Origin: Cladorhizidae sp. MBARI D1340-BT2 | Lineage: Eukaryota; Porifera; Demospongiae; Poecilosclerida; Cladorhizidae | DNA: 64,000 nt | NCBI GenBank assembly: GCA_028752905.1 | Contig: JAQNBH010000006.1 | Coordinates: forward strand, 30,459,863 to 30,523,862 | Reading direction: 5' to 3' | In this document: positions 1-11,773 of the stretch, in pieces | Numbering within the stretch: the stretch's first letter is position 1 | How the letters are laid out: each line of letters starts with the position of its first letter | Translations under genes and position numbers: made by a program | The notes under the pieces: generated by a model | Seen by the model: the letters and a program-made list of their open reading frames with translations, nothing else | Databases searched by the model: none | Told to the model about the DNA's origin: nothing

Positions 1-195
1 ATAATGTATTTAGGATGTATGTGGTGAAAAATGGAAATCATTGACTTCTTTTAAACTCAGACAGTTTGTCCACCTGTACTTTATATATGCACACACTTTA
101 TTATATAGAGGACCATGATACAACTGTGATTTATTATCCCTACATATATAGTATGAATGCATTCTTGATTTATATTTTGATTACTGTAACTTTAG

Positions 196-361
196 ACCCT
201 GGATTGCCTACAAGTGCTGGTACAAATATTGGGACATCAGAGGTGTTCCATTCAAAAGATCCATACAGGTGGATACTCTATTGTTGTATTTTCTTGATAT
301 AATGAATGTTTTATTTTTGAGACTCCATCCTTCCCTGATGAGCAATCCAGTGAGAATCTCG
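196..361 (+). pseudogene. Repeat-exon pair, type I (frameshifted copy)
   Basis: Two small exons of a recurring repeat unit whose function I do not recognise. Exon A (196-268) follows a TTTAG acceptor and ends at CAG|GTGG. Exon B (322-361) follows TTTTGAG and ends at a GTAGGT donor. Exon B encodes TPSFPDEQSSENL-like sequence, phase 0 to phase 1, as in the other copies. Exon A is 73 nt instead of the 74 or 71 nt of open copies: one base is missing in the GGAGGT stretch, so the A-to-B reading frame is broken. The same missing base occurs in the inverted copy at 57.4 kb. A dead or alternatively spliced copy is likely. Confidence 0.55.
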
Positions 362-849
362 GTAGGTGTAACTAAGTTTGGAATACTGGATTTATTCAAT
401 CTGTTTATTTTTCCATGTGGATAATTTTTACACAAATTGATCCATACAATAAACGTGCTTTCATTAAATTAATCAAGAAGCACGAAGGATCAAGAAGCAC
501 AAAGGTTATATTTTTCATCAGGTTATACAAGATAAAGGGATTTAATTTAGAAGTTATATAATTTCAAGATGAAATATATGCCAAAGGAAATGCTACATGA
601 AATATTGTGTTCATATCCTATTTTTCTCAGCTCATGTTCAAAGATGTCAGTCAAGAAAGTAGGATTACTCTGACAATTTTTACATATGCTCTACAAAAAC
701 ATTGTTTAAATGGGCAAGCACTCTTTTAAAACACAATGGGAAAAGTAGGTCCTAAAACTACACCACTCTAGTATGGCACCAAACATTGATTGCATTAGCT
801 AGTATGCACACAGTATAAACGCATTCTAAAATGTCCCTTTTTTTTCCAG

Positions 850-980
850 GATTGCCTACAAATGATGTTCCAACATTTGGTCTCTTAGTATTATTGTGTT
901 TTCTTGCTTATTTTAATGTGTTGCTTTGTTAATCCTACAGGCTCTATCCTTGACTGGTGAGCAAGCCTATGAAATTCCTG
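850..980 (+). pseudogene. Repeat-exon pair, type II (exon A degenerate)
   Basis: Exon A begins after a TTTTTCCAG acceptor at 849 with GATTGCCTACAA, as in the type II copies at 15418 and 18643, but it lacks the segment carrying the GTGAGC donor and runs into intron-like sequence. Exon B (941-980) is intact: it follows AATCCTACAG, encodes ALSLTGEQAYEIP, and ends in CCTG|GTATGT, phase 0 to 1. This is the downstream partner of the pair at 196-361, about 650 bp away, the same spacing seen in the other type I/type II dimers. Function unknown. Confidence 0.5.
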
Positions 981-999
981 GTATGTTTGGAATACTGTT

Positions 1000-2190
1000 T
1001 AGATGAGGTGTTTATGACAAAATTATCTCAGAACAAATAAAGAAATTTTGTAATGTCATTGTCATAAGAACCCTAATAATGTATAGGATAGCTTGATTAG
1101 AACATCTGTGAGATTTACATCAATATGAATACATGCTGAGAAATATGTCATATGAAAGATTGTGTCTATTGATAACCCATTTTTCTCAGATCATGTCACA
1201 AACATTAAATTTGCACTTCAGTTTGCATAGGAACATAGTCAGCACCTTCCACATTACAAGTATCCACTATGCAATTTTCTCTGATGACTGGATGCTTGTA
1301 GCGACCACTCAGTGCATCATAGTATGTGACAGATAGGAAAGATAGAAGGAAAGTTAGCAATAAAAATCCATTGGTAGACTTTGTTGAACCTGAAGTCGAC
1401 TACTTGATAGTTTTAATCAATGAGGGGATCAATAACACCTTAGCTAAAGTAGAGGCACCAGCTAGACATTGAAACAACCAGCAAATCCTCACCTAGGGCT
1501 AACTAACCTCTAACGTTATTGCAATGGTAACACAAACAGCAAATCCTCACCAAGAGCTAACTAACTTCTATCTTCATTGCCATGGTAACACAGTGTGTGC
1601 ATTTTACTATCATCATTCAAATTTCATAATTCAAGCACCCACCTTAGATGTTCAAGGCGAGTTAGTAGTTCGACTCCCTTTATTTACCTTAGGATAGATA
1701 TGTATCTTTATAGCCAGGTATTGCACTGGTACTCAATAGAGGTTGATAAAAAAAATCATGTCTTAGCTCTAACTTATTTAAGCAGTTTCTTATCATCCTG
1801 ATGGTAGTTTCTTCCATCTTTAGCTCAAAAAGGAATTCCAGCTTACCATGATACTTCACTATGGTAGTGCCTGGTGGACATTAAAAAAAATCCCGGAAAT
1901 TTATTTTAAGTCTATCCATAACAAACTAAAATTGGTAAAGAACATAAACACAATAATTGAATTGTATGTGTGGAGCTAATCTGAGAGCTGAATCAGCAGC
2001 TACATGCTCTAGCAGCCTACTGCTCTACAGCTGTAGCATTTTAGAACTTGTATAATTTTTTCCAACATTCTGATGAAGAAGTTGCGATAAATATATAGTA
2101 TAAGATGTAGTCAGCTTATGTTCATTGTGTATTGGTGTAAAGTTAAAACAGCTCTGGACACAGAGTGTGTTAGAATGGAGGTAGGTGAAA
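1000..2190. repeat. Intergenic or intronic part of the exon-array duplication unit
   Basis: No coding exon recognised. The stretch around 1130-1960 resembles 15780-16570 and in part 18950-19110: same order of landmarks, with CCCATTTTTCTCAGC-like, CTAACTAACCTCTAAC-like and AGCTTACCATGA-like strings. The stretch around 2030-2250 resembles 14450-14700 and 17690-17940. It is therefore the non-coding part of a multi-kb duplicated unit that also carries the exon pairs. Confidence 0.55.
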
Positions 2191-2354
2191 GTTGGAAGAC
2201 ATTCATCTCCTTTCAAAGTCAAATAATATTGACAGTTTTTCCAATTATACTTTATATATGCACTGTACTTTGTTGATTATAGTGCCAAGGATAAGCTCTG
2301 ATTTATTGTCCCTACATAGTATGAATACATTCTTGATATATACTCAAACTTTAG

Positions 2355-2529
2355 ATCCTGGATTGCCTATAAGTGGTGGTCCAAAACTTAGGACATCAGG
2401 TCTTCCATCACAACCATCCAGACATGTGAGCCAATACTCTATCGTAGTGTTTGCTTGCTTAATTTTACAGTGATTGTTTTAACTTTCAGACTCAATCCTT
2501 TTCTGGTGAATAAGTCTATGAAAATCCTG
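2355..2529 (+). pseudogene. Repeat-exon pair with in-frame stop
   Basis: Exon A (2355-2425, 71 nt) has a TTTAG acceptor, open phase-1-to-0 frame (PGLPISGGPKLRTSGLPSQP) and a CAT|GTGAGCC donor. Exon B (2490-2529, 40 nt) follows ACTTTCAG and ends CCTG|GTATGT, but has a TAA where other copies have CAA (GGTGAATAAGTC versus GGTGAGCAAGCC). The pair mixes a type I start with a type II-like second exon. The stop would end the protein here or marks a dead copy. Confidence 0.5.
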
Positions 2530-2899
2530 GTATGTGAATACTGAGAGGTTCATGTTATTTTACATATTTTAGCCACTGTTAACAAATTAATTCCCTTGAC
2601 ATAAGTAGCCTAATACTCTACAAGTCTAGTTTATTTAAAACACTAATGTTTTTACGTCAATATAATGAACACATGCCGAGAATGAAAGGTTGTGTCTCTT
2701 CAGTCTGTGTATGCAACATAATTGTGCTTTGTATGTAACAAATGCTAACAATAGAGTTTGCTCTGATGTATGATTTGAGTGTGTGTGTGTAGTGATTGCC
2801 CAGTGCATAATATCATGTGACAAATAACAATGAAAGGAGACAAGTAGGGATGTAGATACATTGGTAGTGTGGCAGAGCCAGAGAGACAAGTGCATTAGC

Positions 2900-5250
2900 C
2901 CAATACTAACCAGCTGTATGTGGGCATGAAGTAAATATTAGTTAGCTACTGGCATGCTATAACATGTATAATATGTATTTACCTGTAGTCTTAGTGATGT
3001 ATGAATATTCAAATTGTATGCATGTCAGAACAGTAGTCATAACAGCAGTCGGAGTAACTTGTTTGAGAACAGTTGAGTTGTTTTGTCTTTTGCTGTGTCT
3101 TCTGTATCTTATTTATTTATCCTCTTAATATATTTAAACCTACCTGAACTCTTAACAGTCTAGCTAGTTGTCTAGAATTGTACTAAGTTGAACATTTATT
3201 GAAGTTGAATAGCTATAGCAGTACCTACTTGTTGAATAGACTGAACTCAGGCGGTTACGGGTAGACTTTGCTGAAACTTAAGTCGACCACTTTGAAGTTT
3301 AGAAAGAGAGGATCAAGAACAACACTACTTAAGCGTTATTCATCTGGTAATCATGATGACATTCACCTTCATTATAAACTTAACCCTCCCATCACCAGAG
3401 TGATTAATTAAAAAATACTACAAATTCACCTTCATTATAAACTTAACCCAGAGTGATTAATAAAAAAATACTACAAATGAGTGCAAGGATTGTGTTGCAA
3501 GTTAATGTCTGATGGAGAGAAGGAAAATTACTTTTAGCATGATTACCAATACAGACAAAAATTGAATTCTTAGCATTATTGCCGTAATCCCAAGCCTAGA
3601 CCACTTGCTTTAGGTATTCTACTACTCCAAGTGCAGGCCTAACACTATACACTGATCTGTAAATTATTAATGTCATAAAATTGTATTGCTTGTACTGTTA
3701 TAGGTAGAAATATTGAAGCTTACAGATAGCAAACTTTGGTAAGGCTTGGAGGAGAAACTTCCTCGATATTGAGCGCGACGATCATTTCCAGTTTAGCAAA
3801 GGCCATTATCCGTGATGATTATTTCCAGTTTAGCAAACTTTTCATACCTAGAGTATCCAAATGGAACTTAAACATCCATTTTTAAGATATTAGAAGCTTT
3901 ACCTTATCCCAAGGAAGCATATCCATTGTGGGCTGCTGTGCTACTCCCATGCCTTTTACTGTCACTCTTCCCTTCTAATTTCAATTCTCGTTATTCTGCT
4001 GTTTCAGAAGCACACTTTGACTTTTCTCTCTGATTTTTTTTTCCTTTATTCATCCAGGAAAAAATCAGCAAGCTGCTCTGCTGAAAAAAATGTCTGTGCA
4101 TGTAGCTATCATTTTAGTATGGACATGCTCACAAGAATCTGCTCATATACACATGACCACCATTTTCCCATTAATCACACTTCCATAGCTAGATAACGCT
4201 GAATCTGTTGGCCTCCAGGAGTGCTGTACCAGCTAGCATTGTATTTTTTCATCAGTAGACTTCCTTCTTTGGTCCTAACCTGGATGAGTGCAGCTGCTAA
4301 TACAGCTGTGGTTTGTCGCTAGAGTTTTCTTGCAGAAATCTAGAGGCAAGTGCTGTACTGAAAACAATAACAGAATGTGCTAACCTAAGCTGTGTATGCT
4401 TGGAAAGTTAGTGTATAGTTAATCTGAGGATTGTTTTCTTTCTGTGAATCCTGCCTAGTACAATGCAGTAGTTAAACTACAAATGAGGTTGTAGTAGCTA
4501 TAGCTTTCGTACAGCTATCTCAAGTGCTCCATTCTATATACTATGTCACACTTTGTCTGTTTTAAGCTTCTAGACTGCTAAGGCATTCTTTAAGGTTGAG
4601 ATAGAGGCATAGTATTGTGGTGCACCCTTCCTTGTAGAAACTTGGACAGATTGACTATAGAAGCTTTACCTGAGCCTAAGGAAGTGTCTGAATGGTGGAT
4701 GATGCCTAGCAATGAAAGCAATAAACAATTAACGACAGTTATGATTTATTTTGAACACAAATAACTTTCGATGTGTAGCTAGCTATATTATCTTGCTAGA
4801 TAGAGCTAAAGTATGATAGTAAGGGAATTCATAAACTGCCTTTCAGAATAGGCTAAAAATATCCATGTTTTGTCTGCTGATTGAGTTGATGGCTAATACC
4901 TGATTGACTCGGTGTGGACAGAGGCCTGGTTGCTATTTTGGGAAGGAATTCCTGTGAAATGAAAATATATTCCTTATACCCCAATATAAAATCTATATTT
5001 CTATAATGATTTCAGTTAACTATTTTGAGATTTCAGTACAGACCATATTCATCAGTGGCTTCCAGAGTAAACCCACAGAGTATTGAAACATATTAGCTTC
5101 TTTATATAAGCATAGTTCTGTTTTCAGCCTAAGTAGCAATTCACACTTGTCTATGCAGCCAGTTCTTCCTGCAACTAGGTTGTTTTCTCTTACAATTTCA
5201 AATTTAATAAGCCTAGTAGGAGGAGTTCTTATTTTTTACAGGTGAACCTA
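2900..5250. other. No gene recognised
   Basis: About 2.3 kb in which I see no convincing coding sequence, RNA gene or mobile element. It contains only a short tandem duplication (3358-3478) and two copies of a TTTCCAGTTTAGCAAA string around 3785-3840. Confidence 0.5.
3358..3478. repeat. Short tandem duplication
   Basis: Two adjacent copies of a ~60-bp segment beginning TTCACCTTCATTATAAACTT and ending AAAAAATACTACAAAT. The second copy lacks about 10 bp (CTCCCATCAC). Non-coding. Confidence 0.8.
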
Positions 5251-5257
5251 CAATTGA

Positions 5258-5258
<1 letters not shown>

Positions 5259-5288
<30 letters not shown>
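5259..5288. repeat. (CATA)n microsatellite
   Basis: Perfect ATAC/CATA tetranucleotide run directly visible. Confidence 0.9.
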
Positions 5289-5289
<1 letters not shown>

Positions 5290-5331
5290 CGTTTTCCAAG
5301 TTTTCCGTCCAGCTCCCCAGGTTTGCAACAA

Positions 5332-7650
5332 CTATGGTCCTGTCTGCTCCCATATCAATGCGCATTCTCTCCATTCTCTCTGGCCTACCCTGCCTTCTAC
5401 ATATAGACCTGGTTGTCTGATGGCTGTTATTATAGACTCAGTCATTTCACTGTGTTTTTCCATCCTAACTTCTATCTCATACCCAGAATTGTCACATTTC
5501 GAACTTCTGCTTAAAAATGTAGACACAAAGTTAACTCTATCCCCAGACTTATCTTGAGGCTTTCCCAGAGTGCTACTGTAAAACGTGTTATTTACGTCAC
5601 CCATACACTCACTGTACTTTGGGTTATGGTGTCCTTCCCTGCTGTCTTGGTTGACGTCGCAACAATGAGTGCCAGTTCTGGAGATGACTGTCTTCATTCC
5701 ATTGATTTCTTGACCAGTTTCCCGGGCAACTCCTCGGTTTCGTGCAGGGCAGTCATCTTTTGCGGAATTTAATATTCATGGCTTGTCGCTCTGTCATGAA
5801 GTTGGCGACTTCCAGGAACATCTCAGTTTTCCATGCTCTAACATGGTTTGCATCCTCCAGTGAGTAAAAGGAGAGAAATTTTCCTGTTGCCACTGTCTGC
5901 GCATCCTCTTTTACTGTATTACAGTTTTTCATGAACATCTGCCAAACTTAGTAATACTCTTAGAATTTTTGTAGATGCATCACCATCTTTCCTTCAGAAC
6001 GACCAGAACTCTCACTCACAGGCTTCTTTGCAACGTCCGAGCTCCTTCAGCAAGGCCATTTTCAGCAAAGTGTAGTCTACCTTAGCCTCCTCCATGACAG
6101 ATGTTGTGTAAGCTATGGATGCAGTTCCCATCACTAGAGGACCATGTGGCTTGCCCATTCATCCTTGTTGATCTCTGCTGTGGAAAGCATGTCTTCAAAG
6201 TTTCGGAAGTAGGATGCAGGCTATTCCTTGTCCATTCAAGGAGCAATTTTATCTGCCAGCTTCCGTTTTCCAACTCTGTCTCGTCAGCTATCGTCACTAT
6301 GCCACATATAGTTTTGGTTTCGTGCTGAAACTTGATTTGCATAAAAGTGTTCTCTTTTGTGCTGTCCTTCACTTTGAGTTATTTTGTTCGGCTTTCTTCG
6401 GCTTCTTTATGTTCAATCCTTGTGCTCTCCCTTTTCACTTCCATTCTCTGATTCGACAATCTTCAGCTTCACTTTCTCTGGTTCGATGTTCTTCATCCTC
6501 TCTTTCTCTGGTTCAACGTTGTTCCACTCCTCTTTCTCTGGTTCGACATTCTTCCGCTACTTTTTCTCTGGTTCGACGTTCTTCCGCCTCTCTTTCTCTG
6601 ATTCGATAATCTCCTGCTTCTCTTTCTCTATGTTCGACCTTTTTCCACTTCTATTTCTTTGGTTCAACATTCTTCCACCTCTCATTCTCTTGTTCGACGT
6701 TCTTCCGCTACTCTTTCTCTTGTTCGACATTCTTCCACTTCCCTTTCTCTTGGTTCGACCTTTTTCCACTTCTCTTTCTCTGATTCGACAATCTTCTGCT
6801 TCACTTTCTCTGGTTCGATGTTCTTCCACTACTCTTTCTCTTGTTCAACGTTCTTCCACTACTCTTTCTCTGGTTCGACATTCTTCCGCCTCTCTTTCTC
6901 AGGTTCGACGTTCTTCCGCTTCCCTTTCTCTGATTCGACAATCTTCCGCTCCTCTTTCTCTTTGTTCGACTTTTTTCCATTCTCTTTCTCTGATTCAACA
7001 TTCTTCCACTTCTCTTTCTCTTGTTCGACGTTCTTCCGCCTCTCTTTCTCTTGTTCGACATTCTTCCGCCTCTCTTTTTCTTTGTTGGACCTTTTTCCAC
7101 TTCTCTTTCTCTGATTCGACAATCTTCTGCTTCACTTTCTCTGTTTCGATGTTCTTCCATCTCTCTTTCTCTGATTCGACATTCTTCCGCTACTCTTTCT
7201 CAGGTTCGACATTCTTCCGCTTCCCTTTCTCTGATTCGACAATCTTCCGTTTCTCTTTCTCTTTGTTCGACCTTTTTCCATTCTCTTTCTCTGCTTCAAC
7301 ATTTTTCCACCTCTCTTTCTCTTGTTCGACGTTCTTCCGCTACTCTTTCTCTTGTTCGACGTTCTTCCGCTACGCTTTCTCTTTGTTGGACTTTTTCCAC
7401 TTCTGTTTCTCTGATTCGACAATCTTCCGCTTCTCTTTCTCTTGTTCGACGTTCTTCTGCTTCACTTTGTCTTGGTTCGACCATTTTTTACTTCTCATTC
7501 ACTGATTCGACAATCTTCCTCTTCTCTTTCTCTGGTTCGACGTTCTTCCGCTCTCTTTCTCTGGTTCAATGTCAATGTTTTTCTGCTTCTCTTTCTCTGG
7601 TTCGGCATTCTTTCTCTTCTCTACCTTCAATTCATCTGTTCTCCTCCATA
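5332..7650 (-). pseudogene. Gag-like retroelement relic with expanded charged repeats
   Basis: Read on the minus strand, 7.65 to 6.4 kb encodes a highly charged N-terminal region of ~10-residue repeats (VEPEKERRKN type) that should form a coiled coil. Around 6.3-6.0 kb, across frameshifts, comes a capsid-like stretch (EPASYFRNFEDML, DEWASHMVL, then VDYTLLKMALLKEL). 5938-5753 encodes EVANFMTERQAM, like the end of gag capsid domains of LTR retrotransposons. Order (charged N-terminus, capsid) fits gag. No zinc knuckle, protease or polymerase is visible downstream. Several frameshifts and stops make it a relic. The reading through frameshifts is my reconstruction, so the family call is moderate. 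Confidence 0.5.
6445..7625. repeat. ~30-bp degenerate minisatellite
   Basis: About 38 imperfect 30-31 bp units of the form TCTCTTTCTCTGGTTCGACG followed by TTCTTCCGCC. Because the unit is mostly 30 bp it keeps several frames open on both strands: plus-strand frames give Ser/Leu/Phe-rich repeats, minus-strand frames give Glu/Lys/Arg-rich repeats. The minus-strand EKERRKN frame is the plausible coding one because it precedes gag-like sequence. The plus-strand ORFs are treated as shadows. Confidence 0.85.
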
Positions 7651-7719
7651 GTCAGGATTAATGTCTGGATGGCTTCCAGTGGGTTGGGGAATTCTGTTGT
7701 AGTCCTTGTCATTTAAGGT

Positions 7720-8650
7720 CGATGGCTTGACTAGCCCTTCTTGATATCCATATTTGTGTCCTCCATGTCAGTCATCTGAACTTGCTCTCTTTGTAGTTTC
7801 TCAGTTTACTCCCCTCGCTCTGTTCTGTCTGCTCTCTCAAACTTGTCATTCGCCTTGTTACTTGATGTCATTTCTTGCATAAAATGGGGGGCAAAATACA
7901 AAAATACACAATATGTAAATAATATGCAAACACTATGCACAATATCAAACAATATACACACAGAAATGCTGAAAACGTGCTCTCACTTCTCCGAATCAAC
8001 CAAGCTGAGCCAATGGTGTGAGGCCTGCGATTGTCAGTTGTACCCTAATGAGTTGGCAGGGAAATGTGTACATGATGTGGGAAGTCATCTTTGAGTACTA
8101 ACTTCTATGGTTTGTTCTTTTTGTGAGATGTCCGCACCATGATTTGTTAACCCCATTCATATTGAACATGTTCATCTAGAGATTTGGGTATACCTAAACT
8201 GGTTGAGCTAATGTGCATCAAGTATTAGCTTATGAGGCTATATAGGAGCACTCAGGAGCATTGAGAAACATTTATAGCTTGTGTAGCTCTAGTTATTGTG
8301 GATGAGCAACTCTAGAACCTGCATCCCTTTATTTTGTGCCTGCACACCAGAGATGTTTGTATTGTTAATTATATCATAGTCTGCAAACATGTTGGTAGCA
8401 ATTGCCAGGTTGGCTAATCCATGTATGTCTGCCCAAGGTTATCACCTGTTACTGTTAGGATAAATCTTTGTTAAATGTATGTTTTATAAGGGATAAAAAA
8501 GGTTTTGTAGAAAAGCTTCCTTACTCATATTAAATATGCAATTGTAAAGCTTGTTCTAAAATTTCTTGTAAACTAGGGTTCATAGGACAACCCATTGGGT
8601 TTATAGTTACTTATAATTATGCCTTCTAGGAATGGATTTTGGTTGATTCA
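7720..8650. other. No gene recognised
   Basis: Unique-looking AT-rich sequence. Short ORFs only, none recognisable. Confidence 0.5.
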
Positions 8651-8766
8651 TAAATTTAGAGACTGGAAAATTTCAGCCAAATCTTGGGAGATCTAAGGAA
8701 CTTCTTTGCCATAAGCCTCTGCCGCTCCATTAACTTGCTTATTGATGTTGATAATTTACTCATCAG

Positions 8767-8805
8767 ACTGAATCCATTTCTGATGAAGAAGCCTATAAAA
8801 TCCTG
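8767..8805 (+). pseudogene. Orphan exon B of the repeat-exon family
   Basis: ATCAG|ACTGAATCC...AAAATCCTG|GTATGTTTG matches exon B of the array: TESISDEEAYK against TQSFSGEQAYE, with acceptor and donor preserved. It is 39 nt instead of 40 nt (one base lost in the TATGAAAATCC stretch) and no exon A is visible upstream, so it is an isolated, frame-broken remnant. It shows that the family extended between the 0-2.5 kb and 14.7-18.8 kb clusters. Confidence 0.55.
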
Positions 8806-9130
8806 GTATGTTTGATTGATTATGGATACTGTTTTTTTAAAAGAATTAATGATAACATTTTTCCATGGCATAACTATTTGTAAATGTAACTTTTTCCCTC
8901 ATAAGTCCATTAAAGCTATCATCGGTTTGCAAATACAATAAGCTTTAGTTTTGTAATAGAAGTAACTCATTGAGTTAAGCAAATAAAAGCTATATTGCAG
9001 ACAAATTCGTAGCAAATAAATCTGTTCAGAAATCCCTCCTACCTAGAGATTGAGCATGAGTTATAGGTGGTCATCCCTCACTGGAATTTTAGTGGCAGTC
9101 AAAATAATCCACGGCATTTAATCATGTATC

Positions 9131-9778
9131 TGAGGGGACAATGGTATTTTATTATTTATTTTTTTACTTACGGTTAACACTTTAGAGGTCCATAAATTCT
9201 GTATGTAAACTTCATTATATGGACTTTATATATAGCTTAAATGATAGGTCTCTCTGTGTGCTCTCTTTTGATACTAAAATATGTTTTATAGGTATAACTA
9301 TAGCCAAGTTACTAGAACTAAAGTGGAGGGAACTTCAAAACCTGAATGCCTGAATTGGCCGCTTAAATATCTCCAGATTGCAAAGTGGTAAAGATTTGAA
9401 ATTAGCACCAATGGCTAGAGCAAGCTCTACTCTATTCAACGAGTGTTTTCAATAGGTGTTAAAATGTAAGTACATGGTCAAGCACGTGGGTGAAATGTAG
9501 CTTCCTCTAGCCACTGGTGCTAATTTCAAATCTTTAGCACCTTGCAATCTGGAGATATTTATGCAGCCATTCAGGTTTTAAAGTTCGCTCCACTCAATGT
9601 ATAGTAACGTGGCTATAGATATATCTATGAAAAATATTTTAGTATTAAAAGAGAGCACACAGAGAGACCTATCTTTTGGCATATATTAAGGCCATACCAT
9701 GAAGTTTACAGAATCTACGGGGCTCTAAAATGGTAACCATAAGTAAAAGGAAAAGATTAAAAAAATACCGTTGCCTTA
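9131..9778. repeat. Foldback element with ~300-bp inverted arms
   Basis: 9131-9435 reads, as reverse complement, through 9778-9478. Shared landmarks include GAGAGCACACAGAGAGACCT (right arm) against AGGTCTCTCTGTGTGCTCTC (left arm), and AAATATCTCCAGATTGCAA in both. The ~40-bp centre is unpaired. There is no ORF. It is likely a non-autonomous foldback or MITE-type element. A half-copy lies at 42470-42600. Target-site duplication not resolved. Confidence 0.8.
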
Positions 9779-10089
9779 GTGATTGATCAAACAATTTTTT
9801 TGGTTTTATTATAATTCTATATTTGTAGCTATTACTTATTTCAATGTAAAACTTTTAACACAAAATTTAAGAAAAGGAATCCATTCACTAATGCCTCTTT
9901 CTCAGCAGTAAAAAGATGAGAAAAAGAATGTTCCTAGAAGCAATCGTGGTTGTTAAAAAAAATTTTTTTTTAAACTTGCTCAGTCTCATTCAAACTTGAA
10001 ATACATTTTTTTAAACTTTTATAAAGATTTGCACACTGGACATGTACAGTTTTTAAAGATATTGAGCTTTGTGGAGCATTATTATAATT

Positions 10090-10510
10090 TTTGGTTGTGT
10101 TGCAGAGCCTGCTTGCCTTCTTCCTGGCTATTGTACTTGTTAAAAATATCTCGGGGTATTTACTCCAATTCTTAATATTTCAGGATGGTTCACGTCATAT
10201 TGTGAACCAGCCTTTAAAATAAAAACTATGGAGTATGAATATATCCTTAACAACCCATTGAGTGTGTGGTGCATGTAGGCACACTTAACATACAGTATAG
10301 GGGTGGGGCTAAAGCTAGGGCTAGAGTTAGGGCTATGGCTAGTATTATAGTTAGGCCTAGGGCTAGAGATATGGCTAAGGTTGGGGCTGAGATAGGGCTA
10401 AAGCTAGGAGTATAGTTGGGCTTGGACTAGAATTGGGGCTAAGGCAGGGATAGAGTTAGAGCAAAGGCTAGCGCTAAAGTTAGGGCTAATACTAGAGCTA
10501 GACATGTTGC
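10090..10510. repeat. Segmental-duplicate flank plus GGGCTA-type minisatellite
   Basis: 10090-10290 matches, inverted, 59100-59290 (shared strings include CAGAGCCTGCTTGCCTTCTT and ATTTCAGGATGGTTCACGTC). 10293-10510 is a degenerate array of hexamer-like GGGCTA, GAGTTA and GGGCTG words. It lies in the same relative position as the cleaner 24-bp array at 58.7-59.1 kb, so the two arrays probably share origin. Not a canonical TTAGGG telomere tract. Confidence 0.65.
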
Positions 10511-11112
10511 ATGATCCCACTGTAGTATTTGTGGCAAGCCTTCTATAATAGTCCTAGTTCTTTTCTAGCTCTAGCCCTAGCCCTAGGCTATAAGACACAA
10601 TGGTTGTCTGTCTGCATGCTAATGTATAGTTACAATTTTCTAGATGTTTATGGTGCCCTCTATGAGACAAACAGAAATTCATCACTCCCACCCCCACCTT
10701 CTCCCATCCACACACCCCTCCAGAGAATGCTTGATCCTGCCTCTCCCTAAGTTAACCATAATCTAAAACACAGTTGAACCATGTATCTGCCTTAGTTTGG
10801 CTGTAATGTCTGTTTTAAAGTTTTGGGCCATTGACTAAGGGTCCAAAACCTTCCCAGTGTAGGGCAGTTCTAGACATGTGTTTGGAGGCCAAAGATGGCC
10901 AAGCCAATAAACTGCATGCATGCATGCTATATACACACAAAATGCAGATTCCTATGTATTGACCTAGGAAAATTTTCTATAAAAATTTACATCAAGCTAT
11001 ATTGTGTGTGTGAGTGTGTATTATATTTATATTTAATTCTGTATAGACCCCAACACAAGCTTCAGTGTTTCTAGAATTACAATAACTTTTCTCAATAATC
11101 AAATTCAAATTT

Positions 11113-11150
11113 TACTCTCGTGTTTTGTGCTAGATGCTCTAGCATTCATC
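11113..11150 (-). ncRNA. Hammerhead-ribozyme-like motif, degenerate
   Basis: On the minus strand GATGAATGCTAGAGCATC continues into TAGCACAAAACACGAGAG. Stem II TGCTAG/CTAGCA pairs perfectly around an AGCAT loop, followed by CAAAAC where a working hammerhead needs GAAA. The first box is damaged (AGATGAA for CTGATGA). This is one of seven related sites in the window. Such motifs are known in the terminal repeats of Penelope-like elements. Probably inactive. Confidence 0.5.
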
Positions 11151-11773
11151 TATTTAGAAAGTTATTTAATTGCTTGTCAACTGAAAGTTCGTTGATTGCA
11201 AATTAATTTTTTTAATCTCGAATTCATTTGGATTTGGCCATCCCAGAGAAATTAATAACTCTACATCCTCTTGGAGCCAATACCCTTACATGGCATCTAC
11301 TTGTGGATAATCCACAACGGTACGTTTCTACTTTGGTTAAGCATCAATCATGACTATATCTCCTCCTGTTCCACACCAAATATTTCTTCCATCGCTGATG
11401 AGATGTCCACATATGACACCCTCCAGCTCCTCTATACAGCAGTTCAAACATCCTTCATCCCTTACTACACATAATTATGATACATACATTCATGGATTGA
11501 TTGCATCTGCACTTGGGCACTGCTTCACAAGTGGTTGTATTCATTGTCCATATTCTTGCCTGCTAATGCTACAGGTACTCTATATAAGTAAAGGTCCTCT
11601 ATTGCAAAGGTGTAAAGCTGCAACTGAAGTTTCCTCTCCCACTACCACTTTCCCTTTCAAGATTTGGGGAGGTGTGTGTGGTTGGCAGTGTTTGTCTATT
11701 CTTGCCCCCACGCAGTACCTCCCTTGTATTGCTGTTGTGATAAAGTCCTGCTTTTGTTTATTGTGATATTCAG

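Noticed and set aside
6384..7505. 373-codon plus-strand ORF, Ser/Phe/Leu repeats
   Set aside because: Shadow of a 30-bp minisatellite that keeps several frames open; the minus strand has gag-like context, this strand has none.
6445..7625. Possible CRISPR-like or direct-repeat/spacer array
   Set aside because: Units are contiguous with no unique spacers, and the sequence is eukaryotic.
10293..10510. Interstitial telomeric repeat (TTAGGG-like)
   Set aside because: Words are GGGCTA/GAGTTA mixtures with no TTAGGG runs.
11271..11766. ORFs upstream of the death-domain exon as its N-terminal exons
   Set aside because: No recognisable domain, no coding bias visible, and no clean donor to join them.
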